Source: Paraburkholderia atlantica (lineage in GTDB: Bacteria > Pseudomonadota > Gammaproteobacteria > Burkholderiales > Burkholderiaceae). Taken from it: a stretch of DNA of 64,000 nt. Shown one piece after another: positions 1 through 8,496 of the stretch. The translations under genes and the position numbers were made by a program. The notes under the pieces were generated by a model, which did no database searches, was not told the origin of the DNA, and was given only the letters and a program-made list of their open reading frames with translations. The stretch covers positions 62,001-126,000 of the forward strand of contig NZ_WHNQ01000020.1 of NCBI RefSeq assembly GCF_009362785.1, in the 5' to 3' direction. How positions within the stretch are numbered: the first letter of the stretch is position 1; every line of letters begins with the position of its first letter.

Positions 1-789
1 CTCGATCGCGCCGACGAACAGATCCGCGCATGGATGCGCAAGGCGCAGTCCAATTTCTTTCTGCCGTTCGACCGTCAGGGCATCGACCCATTCGCGCAGC
101 GGTTTCCCGTTACGCTGCGCCTCGAAGGCACGGTGCGTGGAACCGGTGGTCTGCATCTGATCGACGAGTCCTGCGCGACGTCCGCCGAGGGCTTGTATGC
201 GGCGGGCGATGCGGCCACGCGCGAGTTCATCTGCGGCGGCTTTACCGGAGGCGGCAGCCATAACGCGGCGTGGGCGATGTCGTCCGGCCTTTGGGCTGGC
301 GCGGGCGCGGCGGATTACGCGCGCTCACGAGGAGCTGCTGCGCGCTCAACATGCATCGTGCGCGCGGGAGGCGTCGCGCTACGCGACGGCGGAGGCAGTG
401 CGCCTTACGACGTGGACGAAGTCATTCGCGGCGTGCAACAGGAGGTCTTTCCGACGCAACGCAACTGGACGCGCGACGGCGCGCTGCTCGAAGACTCGCT
501 GACGCGTTTGGACACGCTGTGGCAGCGCGTACGCCGTGCGGCGCCCGCACGCAGCGCACTGGAGACCGTGCGTGCCCGCGAGGCCGCGGCGATGCTGGCG
601 ACCTCGCGCTGGATGTATCGCAGCGCGTTGCAACGCACCGAGACGCGCGGCATGCATCGGCGGAAGGAACATCCGTCGCTTGACCCGGCTCAGCGTGAAC
701 GCTTGTTGAGCAGCGGGCTGGACAGAGTGTGGGTCGAAAAACTGGATGCGCGACGCTCGGCGGATCTCGTCAAAGGAGTGGCCGCATGA
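1..789 (+). CDS. FAD-dependent oxidoreductase, fumarate reductase/AprA-type flavoprotein, C-terminal part
   Basis: The gene is already open at the first base, so its start lies outside the window; 262 C-terminal residues are visible. The segment GLYAAGDAATREFICGGFTG is the second FAD-contacting motif (GD after a small hydrophobic strand) seen in the fumarate reductase/succinate dehydrogenase/adenylylsulfate reductase flavoprotein family, and the last third resembles that family's helical C-terminal domain. Its stop overlaps the start of a 2[4Fe-4S] ferredoxin by 3 bases (ATGA), so the two are translationally coupled and probably form a flavoprotein/iron-sulfur complex, as in the AprA/AprB arrangement. 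Substrate unknown. The convergent sulfonate-type ABC operon suggests a sulfur role, but this is inference. A short relic of a paralogue lies at 32898-32962. Confidence 0.8.
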   Translation, partial: LDRADEQIRAWMRKAQSNFFLPFDRQGIDPFAQRFPVTLRLEGTVRGTGGLHLIDESCATSAEGLYAAGDAATREFICGGFTGGGSHNAAWAMSSGLWAGAGAADYARSRGAAARSTCIVRAGGVALRDGGGSAPYDVDEVIRGVQQEVFPTQRNWTRDGALLEDSLTRLDTLWQRVRRAAPARSALETVRAREAAAMLATSRWMYRSALQRTETRGMHRRKEHPSLDPAQRERLLSSGLDRVWVEKLDARRSADLVKGVAA

Positions 790-1103
790 TCGAGATTGTC
801 GATAGCGAGCGCTGCACCGGCTGCAAAATCTGCGTGCGCGTGTGTCCGATCAACGTGTTCGATGTCGTGCCGGACGGCCCGCCGCGTATCGCGCGTCAGA
901 GCGATTGCCAGACGTGCTTCATCTGCGAGCTGTATTGCCCGGAGGATGCGCTCTTCGTCGCGCCGCAAGTCGAGCCGTTGCCTAAGGGGGAGATGCGTCC
1001 CGTCGAATTCGGTCAGTACCGTCGCGCGATCGGCTGGGGACGCGACCGGCAGCCTACCGCCGATCAGGACGCGAGTTTCGAATTGCTGGCTCGTGTTCAT
1101 TGA
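786..1103 (+). CDS. 2[4Fe-4S] ferredoxin family protein, partner of the flavoprotein
   Basis: A 105-residue protein with two complete cluster motifs: CTGCKICVRVCP near residues 10-21 and CQTCFICELYCP near residues 41-52, both C-x2-C-x2-C-x3-CP. It should carry two [4Fe-4S] clusters and pass electrons to or from the upstream flavoprotein. The ATG at 786 overlaps the flavoprotein stop (ATGA); a longer reading frame starts at 729, but that start is inside the flavoprotein and has no family support. The C-terminal 45 residues are polar with no further cysteines. Small AprB-like subunits look like this, but an adenylylsulfate reductase function is not shown. Confidence 0.85.
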   Translation: MIEIVDSERCTGCKICVRVCPINVFDVVPDGPPRIARQSDCQTCFICELYCPEDALFVAPQVEPLPKGEMRPVEFGQYRRAIGWGRDRQPTADQDASFELLARVH

Positions 1104-1179
1104 ACGGCATAAGGCTTCGAGGCGCTGTCACGTTGGCGGGGTGTTCGCGAGCTTTCGTACATGTCATGCAGGGCGCCGC

Positions 1180-1935
1180 TCACGCCACCGCACGGGCCTT
1201 TTCGCTGAGTTCCGCTTCAACGCCGAGACTCGCCAGGAGTCGTTCGCGTAATTCGACCACGCGCGCCTCGCGCCGCGGTTGCGTGGCGGGCAAGCCGACC
1301 GTCACGTCGACGACAAGCTTGCCCTGATCCAGCACCACGACGCGGTCGGCAAGATGAATGGCTTCATCGACGTCGTGCGTGACGAGTAGCACCGCGGGCC
1401 GATGCCGGTCGCACAGACGCCGCAGCAACGCATGCATGCGCAGACGGGTCAGCGCGTCGAGCGCGCCGAACGGTTCGTCGGCGAGCAGCAGTTCCGGCTC
1501 GCGCGCCAGTGCCCGCGCGAGCGCGACGCGCTGTTGCTCGCCGCCCGAGAGTTCCTGCGGCCAGGCCCGCTCGCGCCCGGCGAGACCCACTTCGGTCAGC
1601 GCCTCGCGCGCCCGTTCCTGCGGCCGTTCGACGGCAAGCCCGAACGTGACGTTCTCGACGAGCCGCTTCCACGGCAGCAGGCGCGCGTCCTGGAACACCA
1701 CGGACAGCCTGTCCGGCACCGCGAGACTGCCGCCGCCCGCGACCTCATGATCGAGTCCCGCCAGCGCGCGCAGAAAGGTGCTCTTGCCCGAGCCGCTGCG
1801 GCCCAGCATGGCGACGAACTCGCCGCGCTGGATATTCAGATCGATACGATCGAGAATCGTGCGATCGCCGAAACGGCGCATGAGGCCACGCACGCTGACG
1901 ACGCTCAAGTTCAGTCCGCCAGGGTTTTCCGCCAT
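1180..1935 (-). CDS. ABC transporter ATP-binding protein, aliphatic sulfonate/nitrate type (SsuB-like)
   Basis: A 251-residue nucleotide-binding subunit. Walker A is GRSGSGKST near residue 45, the Q-loop is VFQDARLLPW, the signature is LSGGEQQ, Walker B is LLLADEPFGALD and the H-loop is LLVTHD. FQDxRLLPW followed by DEPFGALDALTR is characteristic of the SsuB/TauB/NrtD group. It would energise uptake of a sulfonate or similar anion with the permease at 1911-2747 and the binding protein at 2744-3787. Its start overlaps the permease end by 25 bases, indicating one transcript. It is the last gene of a three-gene leftward operon. Confidence 0.88.
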   Translation of the reverse strand: MAENPGGLNLSVVSVRGLMRRFGDRTILDRIDLNIQRGEFVAMLGRSGSGKSTFLRALAGLDHEVAGGGSLAVPDRLSVVFQDARLLPWKRLVENVTFGLAVERPQERAREALTEVGLAGRERAWPQELSGGEQQRVALARALAREPELLLADEPFGALDALTRLRMHALLRRLCDRHRPAVLLVTHDVDEAIHLADRVVVLDQGKLVVDVTVGLPATQPRREARVVELRERLLASLGVEAELSEKARAVA

Positions 1936-2747
1936 GTCAGCACTCTCCGTTGCAATAGCCGCACCAGGGCGTCCGAGGTCAGGCCCAGCAGAGCATACAG
2001 TGCGAGGCCGACAATGATCACTTCAGTCTGTCCGTAGGTGCGCGCAAGCTCGATCATGTAGCCAATGCCGCTCGTCGAATTGACCTGCTCGACCACCACG
2101 AGGGCGAGCCACGAATATGTGACTGCGAAGCGCAGCCCGAGCAGGAAGCCGGGCAGCGCGCCCGGCAGCACTACGTTGCGGATGAACGACCAGCGTCCGA
2201 CGCCGAGCGTGAGCGCGAGTTCGAGATACCGATTGTCGATCGCGCGCAGGCAGTCGTGCGTCTGAATGTAGATGGGCACGAACACGATCAGCGCGATGGC
2301 CGTCACCTTCATGCTTTCGCCGATGCCGAGCCACAGCATCAGGAGCGGCACCAGCGCGAGACTCGGGATCGAACGCTTGATCTGCACGGGGCCGTCCAGC
2401 AGGTATTCGCCGATGCGGCTCAACCCCGACACCACGCCCAGCACACCGCCCGCCAGTACGCCCCAGAACAGGCCCTGCAACGCTCGCCACAGCGAAGTCG
2501 CGAAGTTCGACCACAGACGCCCCGACGCGATCAGGTCGCCGGCGGTCTGCGCGGCAACCCACGGTGGCGAGAGCGTGCGATGGTCGATCAAACCCGTCCA
2601 CGAACCGACGCTCCAGATCACGAGCAGCAGGAGCGGGCCGATGGCCGCGCCATAGCGAATAGGCTTGCCCGGGCCGAGACGCGGCCGCCGCGCGCGCCGG
2701 ACCGTTGTGGTTGGCACGCCGTCCGCGGAAGTGGAGAGATCGCTCAT
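1911..2747 (-). CDS. ABC transporter permease, aliphatic sulfonate type (SsuC-like)
   Basis: A 278-residue inner-membrane protein of the BPD_transp_1 family. About six hydrophobic segments follow a basic cytoplasmic N-terminus (RRARRPRLGPGKP). The EAA cytoplasmic loop that contacts the ATPase is around ELALTLGVGRWSFIRNVVLP, near residue 180. Length and layout match SsuC/TauC proteins. It overlaps the binding-protein gene upstream by 4 bases and the ATPase gene downstream by 25, so the three genes are co-translated. The substrate cannot be read from the sequence; the sulfonate assignment rests on family resemblance and neighbours. Confidence 0.87.
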   Translation of the reverse strand: MSDLSTSADGVPTTTVRRARRPRLGPGKPIRYGAAIGPLLLLVIWSVGSWTGLIDHRTLSPPWVAAQTAGDLIASGRLWSNFATSLWRALQGLFWGVLAGGVLGVVSGLSRIGEYLLDGPVQIKRSIPSLALVPLLMLWLGIGESMKVTAIALIVFVPIYIQTHDCLRAIDNRYLELALTLGVGRWSFIRNVVLPGALPGFLLGLRFAVTYSWLALVVVEQVNSTSGIGYMIELARTYGQTEVIIVGLALYALLGLTSDALVRLLQRRVLTWRKTLAD

Positions 2748-3787
2748 GGTGTCTGCAGGGCTTTGGCCGCGAGAAATTCGTAGCGTCGATCGAACAGGGA
2801 GGCGGCGTCGAGACGCGGCTTGCCGGTCTCCTTCGCGAGCAGATCGATGGTGGCCTGCTGGCGCTGGATCGCACCGTTCCAGTCGGCGGGAATGTCCGGC
2901 TCACCCGCCGACTGCGCCAGATAGCGGCCCGCATCGGCTTTGAGTCCTTGCTGCTCGACGTAATAGCCTTGCACCCACTGTTCCTGATGCAGGTAGATCC
3001 ATTCGGTCGCGCGCGCCCACGCCTTGACATACTCGCGAACCGCTGCAGCCTTCGCCGGATCGTCGACGACGGATCGCAGACCGTAGATGTACCAAGGGTC
3101 GTCGCGCAGTCCGTGCGAAATGAGTTTCGCGCCGTTGTGCCCGTAATTCGCGAGGTAACGCGGCTGATTCGCCTCGCCGATGGGCGCCGCGTCGACGAGC
3201 CGGCTCGCCAGCGCGCTCACGTAGACATCGCCGGTGCTCGGCATCTCAACGAGCGTCACATCCTTCTGCGTGAGCCCGGCTTTCTGCAGGATGCGCAGCA
3301 CCAGCGCGCCCTGCGCCTGTCCTGGGCTGTAGGCGATTTTTTTGCCCTTGAGATCGGCGAGCGTGTTGATGTTGGAACCCGGTGCGATGCCCAGCTTGTA
3401 GATCGGGTGATTGATCGGGTCCTTGCGGAACGACGCGGCGACGATCTTTACCGGCAGCCCCGTCCAGGTCGCGTGGATGGGCGGAATGTCGGCAACGGAG
3501 CCCAGATCGAGCGCTTTCGCCCGGAAGGCCTCGATAGTCTGCGGACCACCGCTTACGTTCGCCCAGATCACCTTGAACGGCAGCTTCTTGATCTCGCCCG
3601 AGAGTTCCAGCGCGCGCTGTGTGCGCGGATCGCCGATGGTGAGCGTTGTACCGGGCGGCACCGTGTCGGGGATCGCATCGCCCGGCGTCGCGTGCGCCGT
3701 CGCCGCGAGAAGCACACCGGCCGCGAAGAAGAGACGCGCTCTGTGGCGCGAGAACGATGACACCAGCGAGGCGAGGACGAACGTCAT
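2744..3787 (-). CDS. ABC transporter substrate-binding protein, aliphatic sulfonate type (SsuA-like)
   Basis: A 347-residue periplasmic protein. I chose the ATG at 3787 over an upstream TTG at 3817. The N-terminus is a Sec signal peptide (FSRHRARLFFAAGVLLAATAHA). The mature part has the family's features: TLTIGDPRTQRALELSG, then LPFKVIWANVSGGPQTIEAF, LGSVADIPPIHATWTG and LKGKKIAYSPGQAQG, as in SsuA proteins that sense linear sulfonates. It is first in the operon with permease and ATPase, overlapping the permease by 4 bases. Roughly 600 bases without a clear gene lie upstream, so the operon promoter should be there. Confidence 0.86.
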   Translation of the reverse strand: MTFVLASLVSSFSRHRARLFFAAGVLLAATAHATPGDAIPDTVPPGTTLTIGDPRTQRALELSGEIKKLPFKVIWANVSGGPQTIEAFRAKALDLGSVADIPPIHATWTGLPVKIVAASFRKDPINHPIYKLGIAPGSNINTLADLKGKKIAYSPGQAQGALVLRILQKAGLTQKDVTLVEMPSTGDVYVSALASRLVDAAPIGEANQPRYLANYGHNGAKLISHGLRDDPWYIYGLRSVVDDPAKAAAVREYVKAWARATEWIYLHQEQWVQGYYVEQQGLKADAGRYLAQSAGEPDIPADWNGAIQRQQATIDLLAKETGKPRLDAASLFDRRYEFLAAKALQTP

Positions 3788-4385
3788 TACGGGAGATTCC
3801 GCGAAAGTGTTGGACAACTATTTTCGCGGCAGCAATCTCCACTCTCAAAACCCGTTTGCTCACATCGATATCACCGCGGCGCTTGATTAGATAGTTGCGG
3901 TCACGAACACACCACGTGGGGGCCGCGTCCCGGGCACCCGTGCACGCTGAGCGGCCCAGGCTATCGCGCCCGTTCACATTCATGTGCGATTTTCTTCGTT
4001 ATAAAGCGAGCGAGGCCGCTTCGAGGTCCAGGCAAACAGGAGCGCAAGCAGAAGGGACCCGAACGACGGAATTTCTTCTGCGAGCGCGTGACGGCGGACA
4101 AGGTAGAGCTCGGCGGGGAGTTGATGAGCCGCGTTGATTATCAACCGTAGCTGTTTCTTGATGGGGATATACCCTTATCGAAAACCCGCCCGGCCTCGCC
4201 GATAGGGCCGGCATCGCCGTCGATGGCTGGTCGCCGGATGGCATGAGGAACCCAGTCTGACCGCATCCGCAAATCCCGTCGGCTTAGAGCAGCCTGAGTT
4301 GACGCGACGCGCTTGTTCCAACAGTCAGTGCCAGCCTGCACGGCGGCAAGGCGCGGAGCACGCCATCGTCGCGAGCGCACAGAAC
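3788..4385. other. Stretch without a recognisable gene
   Basis: The 598 bases between the leftward binding-protein operon and the leftward hypothetical gene hold no frame I can assign. The leader and promoter of the operon at 1180-3787 must lie at its left end. A short rightward reading frame near 4030-4140 (FFCERVTADKVELGG) reads like real protein but is under 40 residues and may be a relic. No convincing terminator, tRNA or repeat is visible. Confidence 0.4.
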
Positions 4386-4937
4386 TCAGGACTTCCACGG
4401 CCACGTGGGATAGATACGTTGGCTGGTTTCAAAGTTTTCACCCGCTTTAGCGACCGGCTCGCCGTTACGCGCTGCTTCGCTGTCGACAACGACTTCCTTC
4501 GCGGCCAGGCGGTCTGGGAGCGCCGGCGTCGATGAGGAACGCGCGTCCTCGCTTTCTCTCAACAACCGCAAACCGACGCCAAACCACGGAACATCGGCCC
4601 TTAACCCGGCGACGTACGCGCGCCATCCCTCCGCGTTGCCATCAAACAGGTTGCGCTGGACCGAGGAGGCGAGACGCTTGCGATTTAACTCAGGCTCGAG
4701 CAATTCGCGCGGCCATTCAACAAAAGCGCTTGTGGCACGTCGCGCAAACTCCATCGACGTCATTTGCGCCGACACGTCTCGCAGCAGCGGAAAGCGCGTG
4801 AGTGGTCCGTTCGTTTCCGCAAGTTCGCGCAGTGTCTTGTCGTTGACATCGTGATTAATGGCCCAATTCACTGCCTCCAATACGTCTGCCAGGTGCAGCA
4901 ACAGGGCACGGCGTTCGAACGCATCTTTCATCTGCAT
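4386..4937 (-). CDS. Hypothetical protein, 183 residues
   Basis: Not recognised. The frame is open to 5165, but the first 76 codons look non-coding, so I place the start at the ATG pair 4937/4931 (MQMKDAF). The N-terminal 60 residues are a regular amphipathic helical stretch (RRALLLHLADVLEAVNWAI), the middle has ARRATSAFVEWPRELLEPEL, and the tail is polar and acidic. No signal peptide, membrane segment or cysteine motif is visible. Its codon use is less GC-biased than that of its neighbours, which hints at acquisition from elsewhere. It is separated from the transporter genes on both sides by more than 200 bases and so is probably transcribed alone. A minority possibility is that it is not expressed. 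Confidence 0.5.
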   Translation of the reverse strand: MQMKDAFERRALLLHLADVLEAVNWAINHDVNDKTLRELAETNGPLTRFPLLRDVSAQMTSMEFARRATSAFVEWPRELLEPELNRKRLASSVQRNLFDGNAEGWRAYVAGLRADVPWFGVGLRLLRESEDARSSSTPALPDRLAAKEVVVDSEAARNGEPVAKAGENFETSQRIYPTWPWKS

Positions 4938-5168
4938 ATTTCTCTGCTGAGGTGAGTCCTCAATTGTAACTTCCCCCCGAGCAGCAAGCAGTCCTCGGGG
5001 CGTTGAGCGCTCGAAGCCCGACGTGTGTTCTCCGCAGTAAGACGCTCGCGAGGCGCAATCGGAGAACGGTACGGGAGGACGCGGGGCGCTAGCAACGAAG
5101 CATTTTGCTGATTCTTGGCAGTGAGCGTGCAATGACGCCTGGCGCTCGCCATGCGGCGACGCCACGAG

Positions 5169-6074
5169 TTATTTCAACCCTGCCACTGCGCGGCGACGCG
5201 CCAACACCCTCACCGCAAGCAGACACCCGCCCATCACGGTCAACGACAACACTGTCGTCATCGTGCCGAGCGCATATATGACCGGCGTCGTCACCGACGT
5301 GGTGAGCCCCTGAAGCTCGAGCGGCAGCGTGTTCTGATCGCCGATCGCCTGCGAGGTGCGAGCGATCTCGTCCCATGACAGCGTGAAGCCGAACATCGCG
5401 ACGCCGACCACCGACGGTCCGATGATCGGCAGCACGACATGCAGGAAACTCTGCCACGGCGTCGCGCCGAGATCGCGCGACGCCTCTTCATAGCCCGGAT
5501 TGAAGCGGTTAAACACCGCGAACATCACCAACAAACCGAACGGCAGCGTCCACGTCAAATGCGCTCCGAGCGCGGAGGTGAACAGGCCCATCGACGTCGT
5601 ATAGCTATCGGAAAACGATTGATACCCCCATGTCGACGCGAGGTACTTCACCCCATTATCGAGCAGCCGGAACGTCAAACCGATCCCAAGCGAAACAATA
5701 ATGGACGGCATGATCAGACTCGCGACCGACACGTAGAACACCGCCGTGTCGCCGCGAAACTTTCGACGAAAGGCGAGGCCCGCCGCCACTGAAAACAACA
5801 CCGTCAGCACCGTGACCGCCAGCGCGAGCCGCACGGATCGTCCGAACGCGCCCCAGATATCAACATCGCCGACGCCGTCGCGCAACGCGGCGAACCAATG
5901 CAGCGAGACACCGCGCATCGGAAAGGTCAGGCCGCCCTCGGGGCCCTGAAAGGACAGAATGAATATCGTAATCACCGGCCCATACAAGAACAGCACGAAC
6001 AGGCCGAACAGCAGCGCAAGCCAGTAGAAACTGGCTGGACGGCGTTCCCGATGTTTGACGCGAATGGCCTGCAT
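5169..6074 (-). CDS. ABC transporter permease, polyamine-type (PotC-like)
   Basis: A 301-residue inner-membrane permease. The start at 6074 (MQAIRVKHRERR) has an AAGGAG Shine-Dalgarno that overlaps the end of the preceding permease gene; a longer frame from 6119 is rejected. It has six predicted membrane segments and an EAA loop around EASRDLGATPWQSFLHVVLP. PotC-type proteins pair with PotB in uptake of putrescine, spermidine and related cations. It is the last gene of a leftward A-D-B-C operon with ATPase (8497-9555), binding protein (7120-8415) and the other permease (6077-6991). The true substrate may differ from polyamines. Confidence 0.85.
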   Translation of the reverse strand: MQAIRVKHRERRPASFYWLALLFGLFVLFLYGPVITIFILSFQGPEGGLTFPMRGVSLHWFAALRDGVGDVDIWGAFGRSVRLALAVTVLTVLFSVAAGLAFRRKFRGDTAVFYVSVASLIMPSIIVSLGIGLTFRLLDNGVKYLASTWGYQSFSDSYTTSMGLFTSALGAHLTWTLPFGLLVMFAVFNRFNPGYEEASRDLGATPWQSFLHVVLPIIGPSVVGVAMFGFTLSWDEIARTSQAIGDQNTLPLELQGLTTSVTTPVIYALGTMTTVLSLTVMGGCLLAVRVLARRRAVAGLK

Positions 6075-6076
6075 TT

Positions 6077-6991
6077 TCACAGCTCCTTGCGGATATCGAC
6101 GACCCGCGTCAAACCCCACACGATCATCAGTACGACGGCGAGCAGAATGATCGCATTGGCTGCCGCGGCGGGAAATTGCAGGTAGCCGGTCTGCACCTGA
6201 ATGACCTTGCCCACCGATGCAATCTGTTGCCCGCCCATCACGCCGACGGTCAGAAAATCGCCCATCACGATCGTGATCACGAAGATCGAGCCGATTACGA
6301 TGCCCGTCTTCGACAACGGCAGGACCACGTCGCGTACCACCTGCCAGCCGCTCGCACCGGCATCGCGCGCGGCTTCGAGCAGCGACCGCTCGATGCGCAT
6401 CATCGCGTTGAAGATCGGCACGATCATGAAGAACGTGTAGAGATGGACGAACGCGAGCACCACCGAGAAGTTAGAGTACAGCAGCCATTCGAGCGGCTGG
6501 TTGATCAGATGCGCGCCGAGTAGCACCTGATTGACGAGGCCATTGCGGCCGAGCAGCGGCATCCATGAAATCATCCGGATCACGTTGGAGGTCCAGAACG
6601 GAATCGTGCAGACGAGGAACAGCACCGTCTGCATGCTCGTCGTGCGCACGTGAAACGCGAGGAAGTAGGCGATCGAAAAGCCCAGCAGCAAGGTCATTGC
6701 CCACACGATCGCGCAGAACTTGAGTGTCGACCAGTACGTCTTGAAGGTCACGCAAACGTCCGTCATCGACGAACAGCCGTTGAAGATCGCCGCGTAGTTC
6801 TTCAGCGTGAACGCGGGAATGATCTGGTATTCGTTGAAGTCCCAGAAACTGACGATCAGCGTGATGACCAGCGGCACGATGAAAAACAGCAGGAAGGTCA
6901 ACGACAGCGGCGTCGCCTGCAACCATGCCGGTGCGCGGCGATGTTTGACGGGCGTGTCCTGCGCGTGCGAGGGAAGGTCGATGGTTGCCAT
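6077..6991 (-). CDS. ABC transporter permease, polyamine-type (PotB-like)
   Basis: A 304-residue inner-membrane permease with a long cytoplasmic N-terminus (HAQDTPVKHRRAPAWLQ), then six hydrophobic segments. The EAA loop is EAARDAGASGWQVVRDVVLP. An unusual extracytoplasmic segment of about 35 residues carries two cysteines (FNGCSSMTDVCVTF) that could form a disulfide. It is followed after 2 bases by the PotC-like partner. The gap of about 130 bases to the upstream binding-protein gene contains no obvious terminator, so one operon is likely. Confidence 0.85.
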   Translation of the reverse strand: MATIDLPSHAQDTPVKHRRAPAWLQATPLSLTFLLFFIVPLVITLIVSFWDFNEYQIIPAFTLKNYAAIFNGCSSMTDVCVTFKTYWSTLKFCAIVWAMTLLLGFSIAYFLAFHVRTTSMQTVLFLVCTIPFWTSNVIRMISWMPLLGRNGLVNQVLLGAHLINQPLEWLLYSNFSVVLAFVHLYTFFMIVPIFNAMMRIERSLLEAARDAGASGWQVVRDVVLPLSKTGIVIGSIFVITIVMGDFLTVGVMGGQQIASVGKVIQVQTGYLQFPAAAANAIILLAVVLMIVWGLTRVVDIRKEL

Positions 6992-7119
6992 GGGCGGGAG
7001 TCTATCGAATGACTGTGCGGCGCATCGCTGCGCGAGAACGAGAAGTAACTACGCTGCTCATAGGAGCCGTGCTTGCCGGTGCGTCACACCTCGGCAAGCA
7101 CGTCGAACCGCGGCGTCGA

Positions 7120-8415
7120 TCAGGCCGCGATGAACTCGTTCCACTTCTGAACCATGTAGATGTTCTCGTCCATCACGGCGTTCCAGCAGGCAATCGCGCT
7201 CATGCGCTGGGTGTATGAACCGCCGTCCCGCACGGCGCCGGCCTTTTCGAGCAGTTGGCCGTCCGGCGCCTTGATGTCCTGCGCTGCCACTTTGCCTTCG
7301 ATCCAGTAGTCCCATTCGTACGGCTGCATGTGCGTCTTCGCGGTCTCGATCACGCCGGGGTAGTAGCCCTGGCGCATCAGGTAGGCGCCGGCCCAGCCGT
7401 CCTGGAACCAGTTGACGAATTCGTACGCGGCGTCGAGCTTCTTGCCTTGCAGCGAGCGCGGAAAGCCGAAGCCCGAGGCCCACGAGCGATAGCCTTCCTT
7501 GAGCGGCTGAAATTTGCACGCGATGCCCATCGTGCGCACCTTCGTCACCGCCGGCGACCACATCGACTGGATCACCACTTCGCCCGACGCCATCAGGTTC
7601 ACGCTTTCGTTGAAGTCCTTCCAGAACGCGCGAAATTGCCCAGCATGCTTGGCGTCGATCAGGATCTTGATGGTCTGGTCGATCTCGGCCTTGGTCATAT
7701 TGCCTTTGTCGCCGTATTTCATGTGACCCATCGCCTCGATCGCCATCGCCGAATCCATGATGCCGATCGCGGGAATGTTCAGCAGCGCCGCCTTGCCTTT
7801 GAACTGCGGGTTGAGCAGCTCTGCCCAACTGTCGATCGGGCGCTTGATCAGGTCGGGACGAATGCCGAGCGTGTCCGCGTTATAGGTGGTGGGGATTAGC
7901 GTCATCCATTCGGTCGGCGTCGCTGAGAACTCGGTCGAGCGCGGGCCGGTCAGGAACATCACCTTCTTGGGCGCGGTGCCCTGGTCGCCGATCTTCTTGC
8001 CGTTGACTTCACCGCGCGTCAACACGGGCGTGATCTTGTCGGCGAGCTTGATGCGTTTGGCGTCCATGCCCGCGAGCGTGCCGGCCGGAATCAGCTTCTT
8101 GAGCGCGAAGTATTCGGTGTCGACGATATCGAACGAGTTGGGTTGCGTGATGATGCGCTTGGCGACGTCGTCGGTGGTCACTGGCACGTATTGAATCTCG
8201 ATGCCGGTGTCTTCCTTGAATTTCTTCGCGATGTCGGCACTCTGATTGACCGCGGTGCCGAGGTAGCGCAACGTGATCTTTTCCTGCGCATGCACGTACG
8301 GAAAGCCGGCAATGCCGGCCGCCGCCACCGCGCCCTTGATGAACGTGCGGCGCGACAGGCCTTTTTCCTTCACATCGGTTGCGGCCACTGCCGGGCTCTC
8401 GTTCGTTTCACTCAT
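7120..8415 (-). CDS. ABC transporter substrate-binding protein with Tat signal (PotD/extracellular family 1 type)
   Basis: A 431-residue binding protein. Residues 21-28 are SRRTFIKG, a twin-arginine export signal followed by a hydrophobic stretch ending AGFPYVHAQ, so it is predicted to be exported folded by the Tat system. The mature domain begins ITLRYLGTAVNQSADIAKKF, and later segments resemble PotD/AfuA-like proteins. It is about 80 residues longer than typical PotD. It is read after the ATPase gene (81-base gap) and before the two permeases. Polyamine binding is the family default; the neighbouring deacetylase-fold and gamma-glutamyltransferase-like genes suggest a nitrogenous ligand, but that is inference. 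Confidence 0.83.
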   Translation of the reverse strand: MSETNESPAVAATDVKEKGLSRRTFIKGAVAAAGIAGFPYVHAQEKITLRYLGTAVNQSADIAKKFKEDTGIEIQYVPVTTDDVAKRIITQPNSFDIVDTEYFALKKLIPAGTLAGMDAKRIKLADKITPVLTRGEVNGKKIGDQGTAPKKVMFLTGPRSTEFSATPTEWMTLIPTTYNADTLGIRPDLIKRPIDSWAELLNPQFKGKAALLNIPAIGIMDSAMAIEAMGHMKYGDKGNMTKAEIDQTIKILIDAKHAGQFRAFWKDFNESVNLMASGEVVIQSMWSPAVTKVRTMGIACKFQPLKEGYRSWASGFGFPRSLQGKKLDAAYEFVNWFQDGWAGAYLMRQGYYPGVIETAKTHMQPYEWDYWIEGKVAAQDIKAPDGQLLEKAGAVRDGGSYTQRMSAIACWNAVMDENIYMVQKWNEFIAA

Positions 8416-8496
8416 TGCTTTCTCCTCAGTTGACGTTCAATTCCCGCTTATTCGACGTTCTGTTCACTGCAATGCGATCCGCTGCGATGCAAGCAC

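Noticed and set aside
2023..3030. A 335-residue leftward open frame
   Set aside because: It is an off-frame reading of the sulfonate permease and binding-protein genes, arginine-rich and without family resemblance; such frames are expected in GC-rich DNA.
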